NCBI GenBank assembly: GCA_013399855.1
Contig: VXAY01006938.1
Location: 1,661,753 to 1,725,752, forward strand
Length of the DNA stretch: 64,000 nt
Direction of reading: 5' to 3'
DNA from: Oxyruncus cristatus
Lineage: Eukaryota > Chordata > Aves > Passeriformes > Cotingidae
The notes beneath the pieces are model-generated. The model made no database searches. It saw only the letters and a program-made list of their open reading frames with translations, and was not told the DNA's origin. A program made the translations under genes and the position numbers. Shown piece after piece: positions 27,691 through 38,110 of the stretch. Within the stretch, counting starts at the first letter, position 1; each line of letters begins with the position of its first letter.

Positions 27691-27795
27691 ATACTATCTA
27701 GACTGAACATATTAGATGGGTGAATAATATGAAGTTCCAAGATGGATAAGTTAACCGTCATAAAGCCAATGGCACATGATGTGGGAGGATAGCAG

Positions 27796-28032
27796 GTGGC
27801 TCATCCGGTTGTGCCAGGACTCCGCGCCAGGTGCAGGGCTCTCTCTCCACGCCAGAGAGCAAAGGGGATCGTAATTTACAACATCCCGGGTGTGCTTGTG
27901 ACCTCAGTCCATCCCCGAGGGTCTCTGTTCCCGAATTGTCGCTCCCCACCTAGCGACCTGCAGCAGAATTACAGGAGCTTTTGTTTCTTTTCCTGGAGGA
28001 GGGGGCGTGAGCCCTATCTGCTTTAACCCCGT
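27796..28032. promoter_or_regulatory. Short CpG-dense patch (possible mini CpG island)
   Basis: Twelve CpG dinucleotides fall within about 237 bases (for example CTCCGCGCC, TCCCGGGTG, CCCGAATTGTCGCTCC, TAGCGACCT, GGGGGCGTGAG). The flanking kilobases have almost none. It is GC-rich against AT-rich surroundings. Frames of 76 codons (plus) and 63 codons (minus) overlap it and look like by-products of high GC. On the minus strand a TA-rich CTAAATAAAAGAC lies just upstream of the GC-rich block. Candidates are an unannotated promoter, a GC-rich first exon, or a piece of a young mobile element. I cannot choose between them. Confidence 0.4.
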
Positions 28033-31000
28033 CTTTTATTTAGATACTTATTTTGCACTTATAAATACAGCAGGCGAATAAATGATATACTGAATTAATT
28101 AATCTATATAAAAACTTTATCAAGCAACCGACAGACCTGAAGAGATAGCCTAAAGAGACATCCTGTACACTCCTCTTTATTCTCTGTTTCCACCATCTAC
28201 TACAATGAAACATAGTTTTTCCCTCCACCAAGTGTAACACTGAATAGTTGTAGTTCCAACTGAATGGGGGACCAACATTTTTCTACAGTGGATCTTAAAG
28301 AAGATATGGATCACATTTCCAACTACACTGTGACTGACCCTTCATTTTTGTCAGAACATCCACTCAGCAGGAAATGGATTTGCCTAATTTATTTTAAAGA
28401 TATGATTAACCAACATGTTTGAGGCATGATGGCAAATGGGGTTTTCAGATGTCTGCCTACTAAACTCATAGAAAATGCCATTTATGTGCTGGACCAGTGG
28501 TGCAGCTGTGACTCTGCAAGTCACTTATGCGCAAATGGTAGTTGTGCTTCAAAGCCTGAACCTCCATTTAGCACTTGCTCCTCCATAAAATAGTTCATCG
28601 TACCTTAAATAGCTCTTTCAGGATATGATAAGTATTACTTTTTGGATCATTAATGTATTGTGCACCTAGAAGAATACTATTTTAAGTCTTCTGATGGTTT
28701 ATGGAAGGCTTATTTATGTTTTAGTTTAGTTTAAACTCAACTGATTAGTTCAGTTTAGTTGGACAATTATTCCCTGTTCATCTACACAGAGAAATTTTTA
28801 TTATTTTCCCTTCTACCCTCTCACCCTGCATCTCAAGTCAAATATCCAAGCAAAGTTAAAGACGTTCTGAAGCAGTCAGTGATAAATCTACATATCAAAA
28901 ATACATGATATAGGAAGTGCATACTATTTGTTTTATTTTGGGTGCTTAATATTGGATACTCCAGATGGTAAAGCTATATGCCTCCAGACATAAAGTCAGG
29001 AAGCCTTCATGAAGGTTGACTGTCTGCTGAGCACTCATTTCGTGTTGGATTTGTTAAGTGCATGCCTTTGGCACTATACTCAGGCAATTCTCAGACTCAT
29101 TTTTTGAGCCTTAACTACTTTATCTGCATCCCAAGATCCAACAAAAGCAGCAACATTTCTAAGTATGAACTGCTCTTAATCTTCTTAAGATTAATTAATT
29201 TTTTCAGAATGTTTTTTTATAGACAAAAAGGAAAAGAGAACAAGAAAGAACAAAAATAATAAAAAGAAGGCTTTCCAGCCAACATGCTTTCCTCTCTGAT
29301 GTCCTAGGAGGAGGAAAGGGTCCTTTTTCAGGTTAGATTTACATGTCTTGTAAGTAAAATGACAAATTCCTTATGAGCGTGAAAATTAAATTCGCACTTT
29401 GACTATTCTTGGTAAATGTTTTCTGAGAGCAGAAAACATCCAAAATTATTAAACCTAAAACGTAAAAAAAAAAAAGGTCTCACATGCTTAAAAACTGAGG
29501 GTTATAATCCTACTCCTAGCAGTAACGGCAGCAAAGCTATAAAATTTTATTTCTTTTAGGATCAGGGTTCAGGATTCACTGTGCTATAGTGAAGATATTT
29601 GAAATGAAATCATCAGAATGTCAAATATGTTGGAAAATAACCCCATCAGATACAACACAATTTAGATTTCACTAGCCTTAAACCAAGCCAAACTAAGCCT
29701 AACTTCTGTGCTCTTTCAAGGCCAACAGTATTTTAGATGCTATTGGTTCAAACTTGCTCAGGGTAGATGATTTTTTTACCTCATTTTGACACCTGCACCA
29801 TTAACAAGAAATATTTACAATTTAGAAAGACAGTATATAATCTACAGTAGCTCCTGTAGGTTATAATGTGTCATGTAATATATTATATTTATTCCAAAAA
29901 CTCTCCTGATCTTCAACATCTTAAGGTTTGCAGTAGCTTTTAGCAAGCCTAATCTCAGCATGCCTGTGAATTAGGACTCAGTCATCTGATACATCCTTTG
30001 CCACTAATTTGCCCCACTTGCTTTTAGTTTTGAACTAAGTCTCCAAGCAACTAATTAGTTATGAGGCAACATCAGTACCTGCATAGATTTGTAAAAATAT
30101 TCCAACGCAAAATATACATCTGAAATGACAGCCTTGAAAATACCAGTGTTTTATTAGATGTCCAACTGCTCATGCAGACTTATGCCCAAGTATTTAAAGA
30201 GTCGGGCTTTGGAGGCTGGAGTCTAGCCAGGTTCCATGTAGAAATAAGTGAGAGAGAAAAAAAAAGTGTATGTGATTCAAAAATACAGGTAAAAATTACA
30301 GTCTACTGACAGCAGGGTTATAGATGGGAAGACTAATGCAATGAAGATGGAGGAAAGCAGGTCTGTTGTGTAATACTCATTGTGTGCAAGCTTGAAGAAG
30401 CTCTGCTTTCAAAATGAATTCAATAAACACAGGTCATGTAATTTCAACCAGTGGTGTTTCAAAGTGAATACATGATTTATGAAATTATATGAAAGTGGGA
30501 AATCGCAGAAAGCCTAGGAATCAAAGAAAGTAACAGAGTTACTGTGAGATTGCAGTGCAATGCAAATGGTTAGTGACAACTGGAATATATTATTTCATTT
30601 TGTTTTCTACTTTAATGACAAAAAAAGTGTTGAAAGAAAAAAATTGTTATAGAGAGGTGACATCTAGTAATACTATATGTATTAATTGATAGTTTGATGA
30701 ACTACATTACTCATTTGGTACACTATACGAGCAAAGAAATTACAGTTCATTTAGTTCAATAATCATGTTTGGTAAAATTATGAAGACTATATAAAAGTAA
30801 AAGCATATTCAGTAATGATGACAAAGATCTGTTATCAGCTTGTCATGTAAATTAGGAAGAAGCAGGTGAAACTGATAGTTGTAGGTGATAAACTGCAGGG
30901 TCTAACAAAGTGAAAGATACCACTTCTCCTTTTAAATTAGAAATAATATTTGAATGTCTTTTCAATGTGAGAACGACCATTTTCATCCCTTCATTTTCTT

Positions 31001-31227
31001 TTTGTTATTTTAAATAAAAATTGTGGAAAATCATTGTATTTATAACTTCTCCTGAGTTAATCAGTGTAGACTACAGATATTGCAATTAAATCATAGTTCA
31101 ACATTTCTTTCCTAAAGCAATGACTTTCTGTTGAGTTTCTATCATAACCTATCATGTGAATCTTGTGTCATCACCTTTCTATTTTTAGAAAATATGAAAT
31201 TTTCTTTTTCACCTTTTGGCATTTACA
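28033..31227. other. Unique DNA, no gene seen
   Basis: AT-rich sequence with no recognised repeat family, RNA or exon. The longest frame is about 66 codons. Short homopolymers only, for example an A12 run near 29464. Confidence 0.55.
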
Positions 31228-31700
31228 CAGAGTCACAGGCTGGTTGAGGTTGGAAGGAGCTTCTGGAAGTCATCTCATCCAACTCCATATCTCATCTCAA
31301 GCATTGTCATCTAGAGGCATTGCCCAGGACCATGTCCAGATAGTTTCTTAATATCTGACTCCAAGGATGGATGGTCCACAACCTCTGGGCACCTTGTGCC
31401 AGGGCATCACTGTCCTCACAGTGCAAAAAGTCTTTCCTGATGCTCAGAGGGAACCTCCTGTCTTTCAGGGAGTGCCCAATTTCCTCTTGTCCTATCAAGG
31501 GCTCAGCTGGAAATAGCCTGGTTCTATCTTCTTTGTACGCTCCCTCCAGGTATGGTAAGATTCCCCTGAGCCTTCTCTTCTCCTGGTTGGAACTTTTACT
31601 CATTGGAGTGAAGTTCTGGTCCCTTCAACATCTTGGTGGCCTCTGGGCTCTCTACAGTAACTCTCCCTCTCTCCTGTTCTGAGGAACCCAGATTTGGCTG
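31228..31700 (-). mobile_element. CR1 LINE, ORF2 C-terminus plus 3' end
   Basis: A longer CR1 copy lies in minus orientation, its 3' end at the left (CACAGGCTGGTTGAGGTTGG, the reverse complement of the CR1 terminal block). A minus-strand frame of 98 codons (31307-31603) still reads as the ORF2 C-terminus: EKRRLRG, then RRFPLSIRKDF, then ALAQGAQRLWTIHPW. The copy is 5' truncated. Its upstream end, near 31700, is close to the 3' end of a minus-strand ERVL LTR, so the LTR may have inserted into or beside it. The terminal octamer is not preserved. Confidence 0.9.
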
Positions 31701-31730
31701 AGGATTTTCATGCACAGGTTTCACTGACCA

Positions 31731-32450
31731 TGGGTGGTGTGCTAGTCTTGGTCCACCCAACTGCTCACTCACTCCCCATCCTCAGGTGCACAGGTGGAGA
31801 AAATAGGATGAGAGAGCTTGTGGGCTGAGATAAAGTCAGGGAAACTGCTTACCAGCTACTGTCAGGGGCAAAACAGGCTCAACATGGAGAAAATAATTTA
31901 ATTCATTGACAACTGAAGTAGATTCAGGTAGTGAGAAACAAAAAAGACAAACATTTAAACAACACATTTCCTCCTCCCTTTCCCCAGGTCCATTGCACTC
32001 CTTCACTATCAACCCCTCTCTCCTCTGCAGAGTGGCACAGAGGGTGCCCTTGATCATCCATAACCATTTCTCTCTTCCACTCTTTTCTCCTCACACTCTT
32101 CCCCCACTCCAGAGTGGGCGGCAGTCCTCCAGGATAACCCTGCTCCAGAATAGGTCCTCAATGGCTCTAATCTCAGTCAGTAAAACTCTATTTCTGCAGC
32201 TGAAGCATCTTTTCTGACCTGCTGTGACCTCTGCTGGTTATCACTCTGGTTTTTTTCCTCTCCTCCTCTACCTGTCCAATATTTTATGGCCTTTCATTAA
32301 TATGTTTTCTCAGAGGCACAACCAGCTTGGGGGATGGATTCAGCTTAGCCCTAAGGTGGGTGTGTTGGCTGTTATGGTTGTGTCCTTCCTGGGACAGCCG
32401 AGACCTCAGAGGCCACCCCTGCAGCCTCCTGCCATCACCACTTCACCGCA
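31731..32450 (-). mobile_element. Avian ERVL-class solo LTR (minus orientation)
   Basis: The order of blocks matches an avian endogenous retrovirus LTR family read in reverse. These are CCACCCAACTGCTCACTCAC, a GAGAGCTTGTGGGCTGAGAT block, GCTTACCAGCTACTGTCAGG, then AATTTAATTCATTGAC. In the middle lies a TTCCTCCTCCCTTTCC run, and further on ATATGTTTTCTCAGAGGCAC and GAGGCCACCCCTGCAGCC. The polyadenylation signal position reads AATGAA on the minus strand (31902-31907), so it is degenerate. I see no internal retroviral region next to it, so it is best called a solo LTR. The boundaries, especially near 32450, are uncertain. The family name rests on my recall. Confidence 0.75.
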
Positions 32451-34800
32451 GACCAGCAGCACACCTTCCATGGGCTTATGCAGCTGCTGTGTCCATGTTG
32501 CCATCTCAGCTTTTCTGCCCTCATGCCTGGTGTGGAACAGGGATATCTACTGCTGATGTCCTGAGGTTGAGGCATGCAGCCAGAGATGGAAAGCTTTCTC
32601 TGAGCACTATCTGGCTGCCATTCCTAGCAACTGAAGGGTACGTCTTAATACTTTCTTGGCTCTAGGTCATTTATGGAATCTTAACCCATACTAAGAAATT
32701 ACAAATTATATCCTCTAATGAGCTCAGGGTTAGGGAGCTCTCCTTTTCATTTTAATAGGGGTATGCTCAAGTACAAACTCAATATATGAACCTGCACTTC
32801 TGTTCTTCTTTTAAAATCCCCAGTGGAATAACTTTATTAGTAACTCTAGCAAAGAGCCTTTCATTCCTGTGTTGCTAAACTGAGAGGAGAATCTTGAGAA
32901 CTGCCTTTCATTTACTTTTCCATTTCAGTTGAAGAGAACAGTGAAGACTTGGATGACTCAGGCTAATATTAGGTTAAACATCTTTGATCCTTTTTGTTTC
33001 CTTTTTTCCTTATTTCTTGCATTTAAAAAATAAAAAGCCAAACAGAATGATTCAGAAAACTCCACCCATTCCTGAGTTTGATGGAAAAAGTATTGGAGAA
33101 TAAATTGAAAATGCAATCAGAATTACCTGAAATGTCATGGACTTAAAAAATACTGGGATGATTCCCACAGTGGACAAAAAGTCAAAGCAAACTAGATTTT
33201 TAGTAGATTCCACTGTTATACTAAGACTATTCTTTTAGGACTAAAAGGTATAGCAAAGAACTGTTTCATATCAGCTCTGCTCTGTATAGGTTTTTTTTTG
33301 TTTGTTTGTTTTGTTTCATTTTTCTTCCTTTTATTGATTCTACAGCATCAAGGGTAAGAGACAGAAATTTCAGAAACCCTGAAATTCTAAATGTTGGAGG
33401 GTTTTTTCTGTTGCACAAACACAATAACTGAGGAGCTCACAGGGTGGAAGTGGAGCATAAGGAGCCACCAGGATGGGGACATAAAAGTGTACTACAGTCT
33501 AGGGCACTGCAGCACCAAACAGATAAATCAAGGGCCCTGAATTAGGTGCCAGTAGCCTTGTGATTAAAGCAGGCTTCTAGAGCACAGCAAGTATGAATCC
33601 TAGTCTCTTGTATTTATGGGGGAAATTTAACCCAGGTCTCCCACCTACTGAGAGAGCATTTTGAATAAAATCAGATTTTTCTATGCTCAGTTCTTTAAAA
33701 GAAGTGTTTCAATCTTCCAGATAGACAGAAGCACCTATGTGTGGACCTATCCTAGGGATAGGGGAGGAAAAGGAGTCTGTGAAGTCTATGTTCTGTGAAG
33801 ATTTTTTCTTTGTTACCTATTTCTAGGTGGTTGCCTACTTAATCTTGAAATTTAAAGATATTTAGTATTTTTAGTATAACACACTTGCCTTTTCTATTGC
33901 ATTGCACGGGGGTCTATGGCTCTGGCATCCACATGAGTAAACAGAAGAGAGAGGGCAAAGGTGGGAGGAGGAAGAAGAGGGAAAGCAGGTATTTAAAAAC
34001 AATCTGATGCAACCCTGATCATCCATGCATGTCCATCCTCTTCCCTAAATTTAATTTAGTCCTATTCTATCAAAACTGAAGGAGAAGATCAGCTTTATGC
34101 TTGAAAAGTGGCCAAAGAAGGGGCCCTGAACCCTCCCTGGGAGACTGCCAGCATAGGCTCTACTCCATTCACAGAGGAGGGACCTCTTATCTCCCTATTG
34201 TTGATTCTGTCCCATGTTTTCTAAAAAGCTCACCACATGGAGAAACAACCAAAATCAGTGATATCCAGAAAGTGCAGGGAGGGACTGGATTTCCTTTTAT
34301 CTGCTCCCATAATCATACTGGGTTTTTATCCAATTATGATTTCACATAAAATGCACACAAAGTCCACGTCCAGGAAGCAAAGTTTGGACTATATTTCAGT
34401 CACCATTCCAAAAATATTGATCTCTGTTTTCAAGCATAGCTTTAAATTTCATCACTTTATCCTGAAATTACTACTAAATCCAATTGTTTAGGGTCATCTA
34501 ATCTGCTCTTCTATCTCATATACTTTGGTAGCTTTTTTACATTTGTCACTTCCAAAATACATATTTGTTTCTATAGAAGGAAATGAAAATTTACAAACAC
34601 ACCACTCCCTTCTCTTTCATCTGCCTTTCCCTTTTAATTTTTTTTTTTTTTTTCCCTTGGGCACTTTACTGGGAAATGGAAGATGCGGTTAACGCATCTC
34701 TGAAATCTTGGGAGAAATCCTATAAACGTTACTTCCCAGCCCAAAGAGGTGATGATGCCACCTCCTCCAGTGACTGCTGATCCACAGAGCTCTGCCTAGG
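32451..34800. other. Mostly unique DNA between the two LTRs
   Basis: No retroviral gag, pol or env text is recognisable between the two LTRs, and they point in opposite directions, so this is not the inside of one provirus. Contents: a T/GTTT-rich run at 33289-33323, a tRNA-SINE-like fragment at 33541-33665 and a T16 run at 34638-34653. There is also a small perfect hairpin at 34682-34700 with AGATGCG / CGCATCT arms. Frames of 110-112 codons near 32224-32665 partly overlap the LTR and are not gene-like. Confidence 0.5.
33541..33665 (+). mobile_element. tRNA-derived SINE-like fragment (MIR or related type)
   Basis: The left part, TGATTAAAGCAGGCTTCTAG followed about 10 bases later by GTATGAATCCTAGTCTC, resembles a tRNA-derived SINE head, with a degenerate B-box in TATGAATCC. 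The right part, AATTTAACCCAGGTCTCCCA, then CCTACTGAGAGAGCATT, resembles the reverse complement of the same kind of head. The fragment therefore looks like two SINE-type heads facing each other, or one element with chance similarity. Both halves are decayed. I cannot assign a named family. Confidence 0.3.
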
Positions 34801-34802
34801 TC

Positions 34803-35428
34803 CTGGATTTGCATGGTCAGGTTTTAGTAGCAGTGGTCTACAGGAGTGTTTTCTCTGAGAAGCTGCTAGAAACTTTCCTTGTGTCTGACAGAGCCAGTGA
34901 CAGCCAGCTTCAAGACGGACCTGCTGCTGGCCAAGGCTGGGCCCATCAGCAACAGTGGTAGCGCCTCAGGAATGACAGAGTTGAGAGAGAAAAAAACCCA
35001 ATCCTGCACCATCACAGGCAGAGGAGAGAAGGTTAAGAATATGTGAGGAAAACAGTCCTACAGGCACCAAGGTCAGTGAAGAAGGAGCGGGAGGGAGTCC
35101 TTTAGGTACTGGAGCATTCCCATCCCACTGCACTGCTGAGGAGGGAGGAGGTAGGGGATTCAGAAGTGAAATTGTTCCTGGGAAGAAGGAAGGAGTAGGG
35201 GAAGCTGGTTTTAAGGTTTAGTTTTGTTTCTCACTAGCCTACTATGATGTGTTTGGTAATAAATTATGTTAATTTGCCTCAGTCAAGTCTCTTTTGCCCA
35301 TGATAGCAACTGGTGAGTGATCTCTCCCTGCCCTTATCTCGAACCAGGAGCCTTTTGCTATATTCCTCTCCCCTATCCTTCTGAGGAGGAGAATGGGCAC
35401 ATGGCATCCAGCCAAAGTCAACCCACTG
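34803..35428 (+). mobile_element. Avian ERVL-class solo LTR (plus orientation)
   Basis: Same family as the LTR at 31731-32450 but opposite in orientation and better preserved. It begins near GGATTTGCATGGTCAGGTTT and continues with GAGAAGCTGCTAGAAACTTT, CTTCAAGACGGACCTGCTGC and CAACAGTGGTAGCGCCTCAG. A canonical AATAAA signal lies at 35258-35263. The U5 side reads GGTGAGTGATCTCTCCCTGC and GAGGAGGAGAATGGGCACAT, and the LTR ends near GCCAAAGTCAACCCACTG. The length of about 625 bases is plausible for a complete or slightly deleted LTR. No adjoining internal retroviral sequence or primer-binding site was recognised, so it appears to be a solo LTR formed by recombination. Confidence 0.85.
35258..35263 (+). 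terminator. Polyadenylation signal of the plus-strand LTR
   Basis: AATAAA in the context GGTAATAAATTATG, at the position expected for the R region of this LTR family. It is the only canonical polyadenylation signal in this window whose context I can identify. Confidence 0.6.
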
Positions 35429-35777
35429 TCGATTATCAGAGCAGAACCTCAATTGACAAATTTTTTGATGATTCTGAGGACTGAAGATTTGGATTTAAGA
35501 ATATAGGTCCCACTAAAGTCCTACTTAAAGCATCTTAATCCTTTGGAGTCTGGAACAGAGGGCATTAAATACGCAAACCATGTAGCTGACTTTTGCCTAC
35601 AGGGTAAGTGCAGAGAGACCATAAGAGAAAGGAAGTTTGAAATAATGCCAGCTACCTGCTTTGAACATTAAGATAAAGGAAATGCAAGTGTCATTGTTGA
35701 GCTTTTATATTTTATTTAAAAGTTTCATTCTATTATCTCTTTTAAAATGTTGGAGTGAAAAAAGTAAAGGTAGGAGC

Positions 35778-35802
35778 AAAAAAAAAAAAAAAAGGGGGGG
35801 GG
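35778..35802. repeat. A16G9 composite homopolymer
   Basis: Sixteen A residues are followed directly by nine G residues on the plus strand. It could be the degraded tail of a retroposed sequence, although nothing upstream of it is recognisable as an element. Confidence 0.85.
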
Positions 35803-37416
35803 AAATTAAATGTATTTGCTCAGTCTAAATCAGAAGTGCCTAGTTACTGCTGTCTATAACTTGTAGATTTAGTGTGTTTAAAAGACAGCTAGATGCACAA
35901 CTGCACTGAATTAAATGGGCTTGTAGAGATATAGATACAGATGTTTTTGTTAGAATTTGCACTTTCTCAACTAAGGAGCTGTTACTTCAATTACTTTTGG
36001 TTATTGCCTGTTTAGCTACAGGACAGGACTGTTTTCTCTACATGTTATATTACCTGTCAGCCACCATCATTATGGAGATCTGAATGGAGGAAGAGTCCAT
36101 GGAATATTATAAAGGAAAAGTAAAAATGAAAATAGAAGGTCAGTATAAGCAGCACAGCTGCCCCAGCAGCTAAACAGCAGCATGTTCATTATGTCTCTGG
36201 ATTATAAGTTCCCCACTTCTTCAAAGTAAATGCAATAATTACCAAACATGTATTTTTCCCTAGTCATGCCCCAGCCACAGCTAGAAAGTAAGGCTCAAGT
36301 GAGCACATTCACTTCACAAAATCCATTTCAGGAGCACTCAGACAACATTCCCCAATCCACATACAGGGCTGACCAAAGAACCACCCTTTAGGAAGGGGTT
36401 ACCTAGAAGAAATCAAGAACCTGAGGAAAGCCAGCATACTGCCACAGTGAACAGGTACATGATAACTAATGTCAGTCACACCGAAACAAAATAATGACCA
36501 AAGAGGGAAACACAGATAAATGTAATAGAGTAGAAAATATTACCACAGGTATAATAATACCTTTGTACTCTGGAGGAATATTGTGTCCATTTCTGGACTA
36601 TAACAGCACGACAGGTTCATGGGCAGGAAAAATAAATTCTGAAAAAAAGATTTCTGAATAAAAAGTAAGTCATTTTGGAAAAAGAGTAATTTTAGGTAAG
36701 AGATGAATAACATGGGTACATTGTGAGCAGGACTGAGCTGCTTGTTTTCTTTCACCCTACCCGAAGAGCAGCTCTGGAATTTTCTGTGTTGTCTGAAGGT
36801 ACTGCACTGAGAGGAAATACTTGCTTTCACACGATGCATAAATGAACTCCTCATTGAAAAACAGCATTATGCCCAAGAGATCTAAAAGACTCAAAGTACA
36901 TGTTGATACGGCTAATGAGAAACACCATCACTGCTGAACATAATTTCACCAAAAAAAAAGGAATAAAACCTTTCATGCTCCAGTGAAGAAGACAAACACT
37001 AACAAGCAGAAGTCAGAGAGAAACTTTCTTTACCATATAAAGACAGAAACTAGAATATGAATTTTTACAACTCTGAGAAAGAGAGGTTACTAACCTGCAT
37101 AGAGCAGTGCTCTAAGTTCCTACTTAAATTCCAGGGTTTGGAAGGGCATTCTATTTAAAGAAAATACGTAAGCAGATAATCAGTCTTCAACATATCAGAG
37201 TACCCCTTAAACTCCCAGATCTAATGCACACTTAGGGTTCAGCAGTGTTTGAGCAATGGCCTTACCCTACCAGCAAGATGGAAAGAGCTCTGGTGCTGGA
37301 AGAAGAAAGTTATGTTCTAATCAGCTGGTTTTGCACTGCTGGTATTTGCATTGGCTTCAGGTCAAGAGTATCTGCAGAATTACATGTAGCTGACAGACAT
37401 TTAGAAAAAGCTCTGA

Positions 37417-37458
37417 GTTTTTTGGGGTTTTTTTTTGGTTGGTTGGTTGGGTTTTTTT
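37417..37458. repeat. T/G low-complexity tract
   Basis: Alternating T-rich and G-rich runs (GTTTTTTGGGG, then T9, then GGTTGGTTGGTTGGG, then T7). This is simple sequence. Confidence 0.8.
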
Positions 37459-38034
37459 AAATATTGCCGTCATGTTTTATCAGATCTGCCAAGCCTCAGC
37501 TAGAGGAATTAGCCAGGCAAATTTGGCATAAGGAAGCAAGTGGACTGAAATTTGCCTAAAACTTGTCTCCTAAAAGTTGCCAAGCCAGCATTGCTAATGT
37601 TAATGTTCTGTTTTTCCAAATGTTCAATAGTCACAAAAAGTATAAAGGAAAATGTGATCTGGTGCATAAAATGCACATTTCTTACAATAGAAAAAATATA
37701 CTTTCTCTATTTTTTAATTTGTCTATCATCGTCTTACAGTGTCATTTACCGAGCATTTTTCATTACAATTACTTTGAAATAAACATGCCATGTTGCTTTC
37801 CTGAGCAGATAAAAACTAACAAACTCTTTAACAATAATTTAAGCTTCAAATTGAAGTAATTTTTATGGTGTAATACATGGGCTGTTTTATATTTAGAGAA
37901 GATATTTTCAATACAAAATAATATTCCACATTCCAGAGCTCAAAGTTTTTCAAGACAGAATTTAAGCTCAGGGACTATCATTTCTTCAGTGTTCATTGCT
38001 CTTTCACATTCTTCACAAAGTCATCCCTAAGAGA

Positions 38035-38110
38035 TCATAGAATCATAGAATGGTTTAGGCTGGAAGGGGTCATTAATGGTAATCTAGTCCAATGCCCAAG
38101 ATATCCAGAC
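38035..38110 (-). mobile_element. CR1 LINE 3' end fragment
   Basis: Minus-orientation CR1 end, with ATCATAGAATCATAGAATGG (two octamer units reversed), then TTTAGGCTGGAAGGGGTCAT and ATCTAGTCCAATGCCCA. Only about 75 bases are recognisable; the sequence beyond may be further decayed CR1 up to about 38165. Confidence 0.87.

Larger units (their letters stand above)
23901..27795. other. Unique DNA, no gene seen
   Basis: No supported gene. A 100-codon plus frame starting with ATG (24530-24832) has a hydrophobic stretch (VVFLPAPVALTVVLLCWLQV) followed by a basic patch, but it is isolated, unrecognised and overlaps minus-strand frames. A 17-base unit TAGAGTATATTAAGATG is tandemly duplicated at 25920-25953. 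An A-rich tract with a short CA run lies at 27620-27690. Confidence 0.5.
35429..38034. other. Unique DNA, no gene seen
   Basis: No supported gene. An A16G9 composite homopolymer lies at 35778-35802. A TTTTGGGG / TTGG-rich tract lies at 37417-37458. Frames reach 104 codons (36540-36854 minus) without recognisable content. Confidence 0.55.

Noticed and set aside
31307..31603. 98-codon minus-strand frame as a possible gene
   Set aside because: The text is the C-terminal part of CR1 ORF2, so it is annotated as part of the CR1 copy rather than as a gene.
32224..32665. Overlapping plus frames of 110 and 112 codons
   Set aside because: They largely overlap the antisense of the ERVL LTR; the open frames reflect its GC-rich composition.
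34682..34700. Perfect hairpin AGATGCG / CGCATCT near the plus LTR
   Set aside because: A 7-base stem is expected by chance several times in 64 kb, and it lies outside the LTR.
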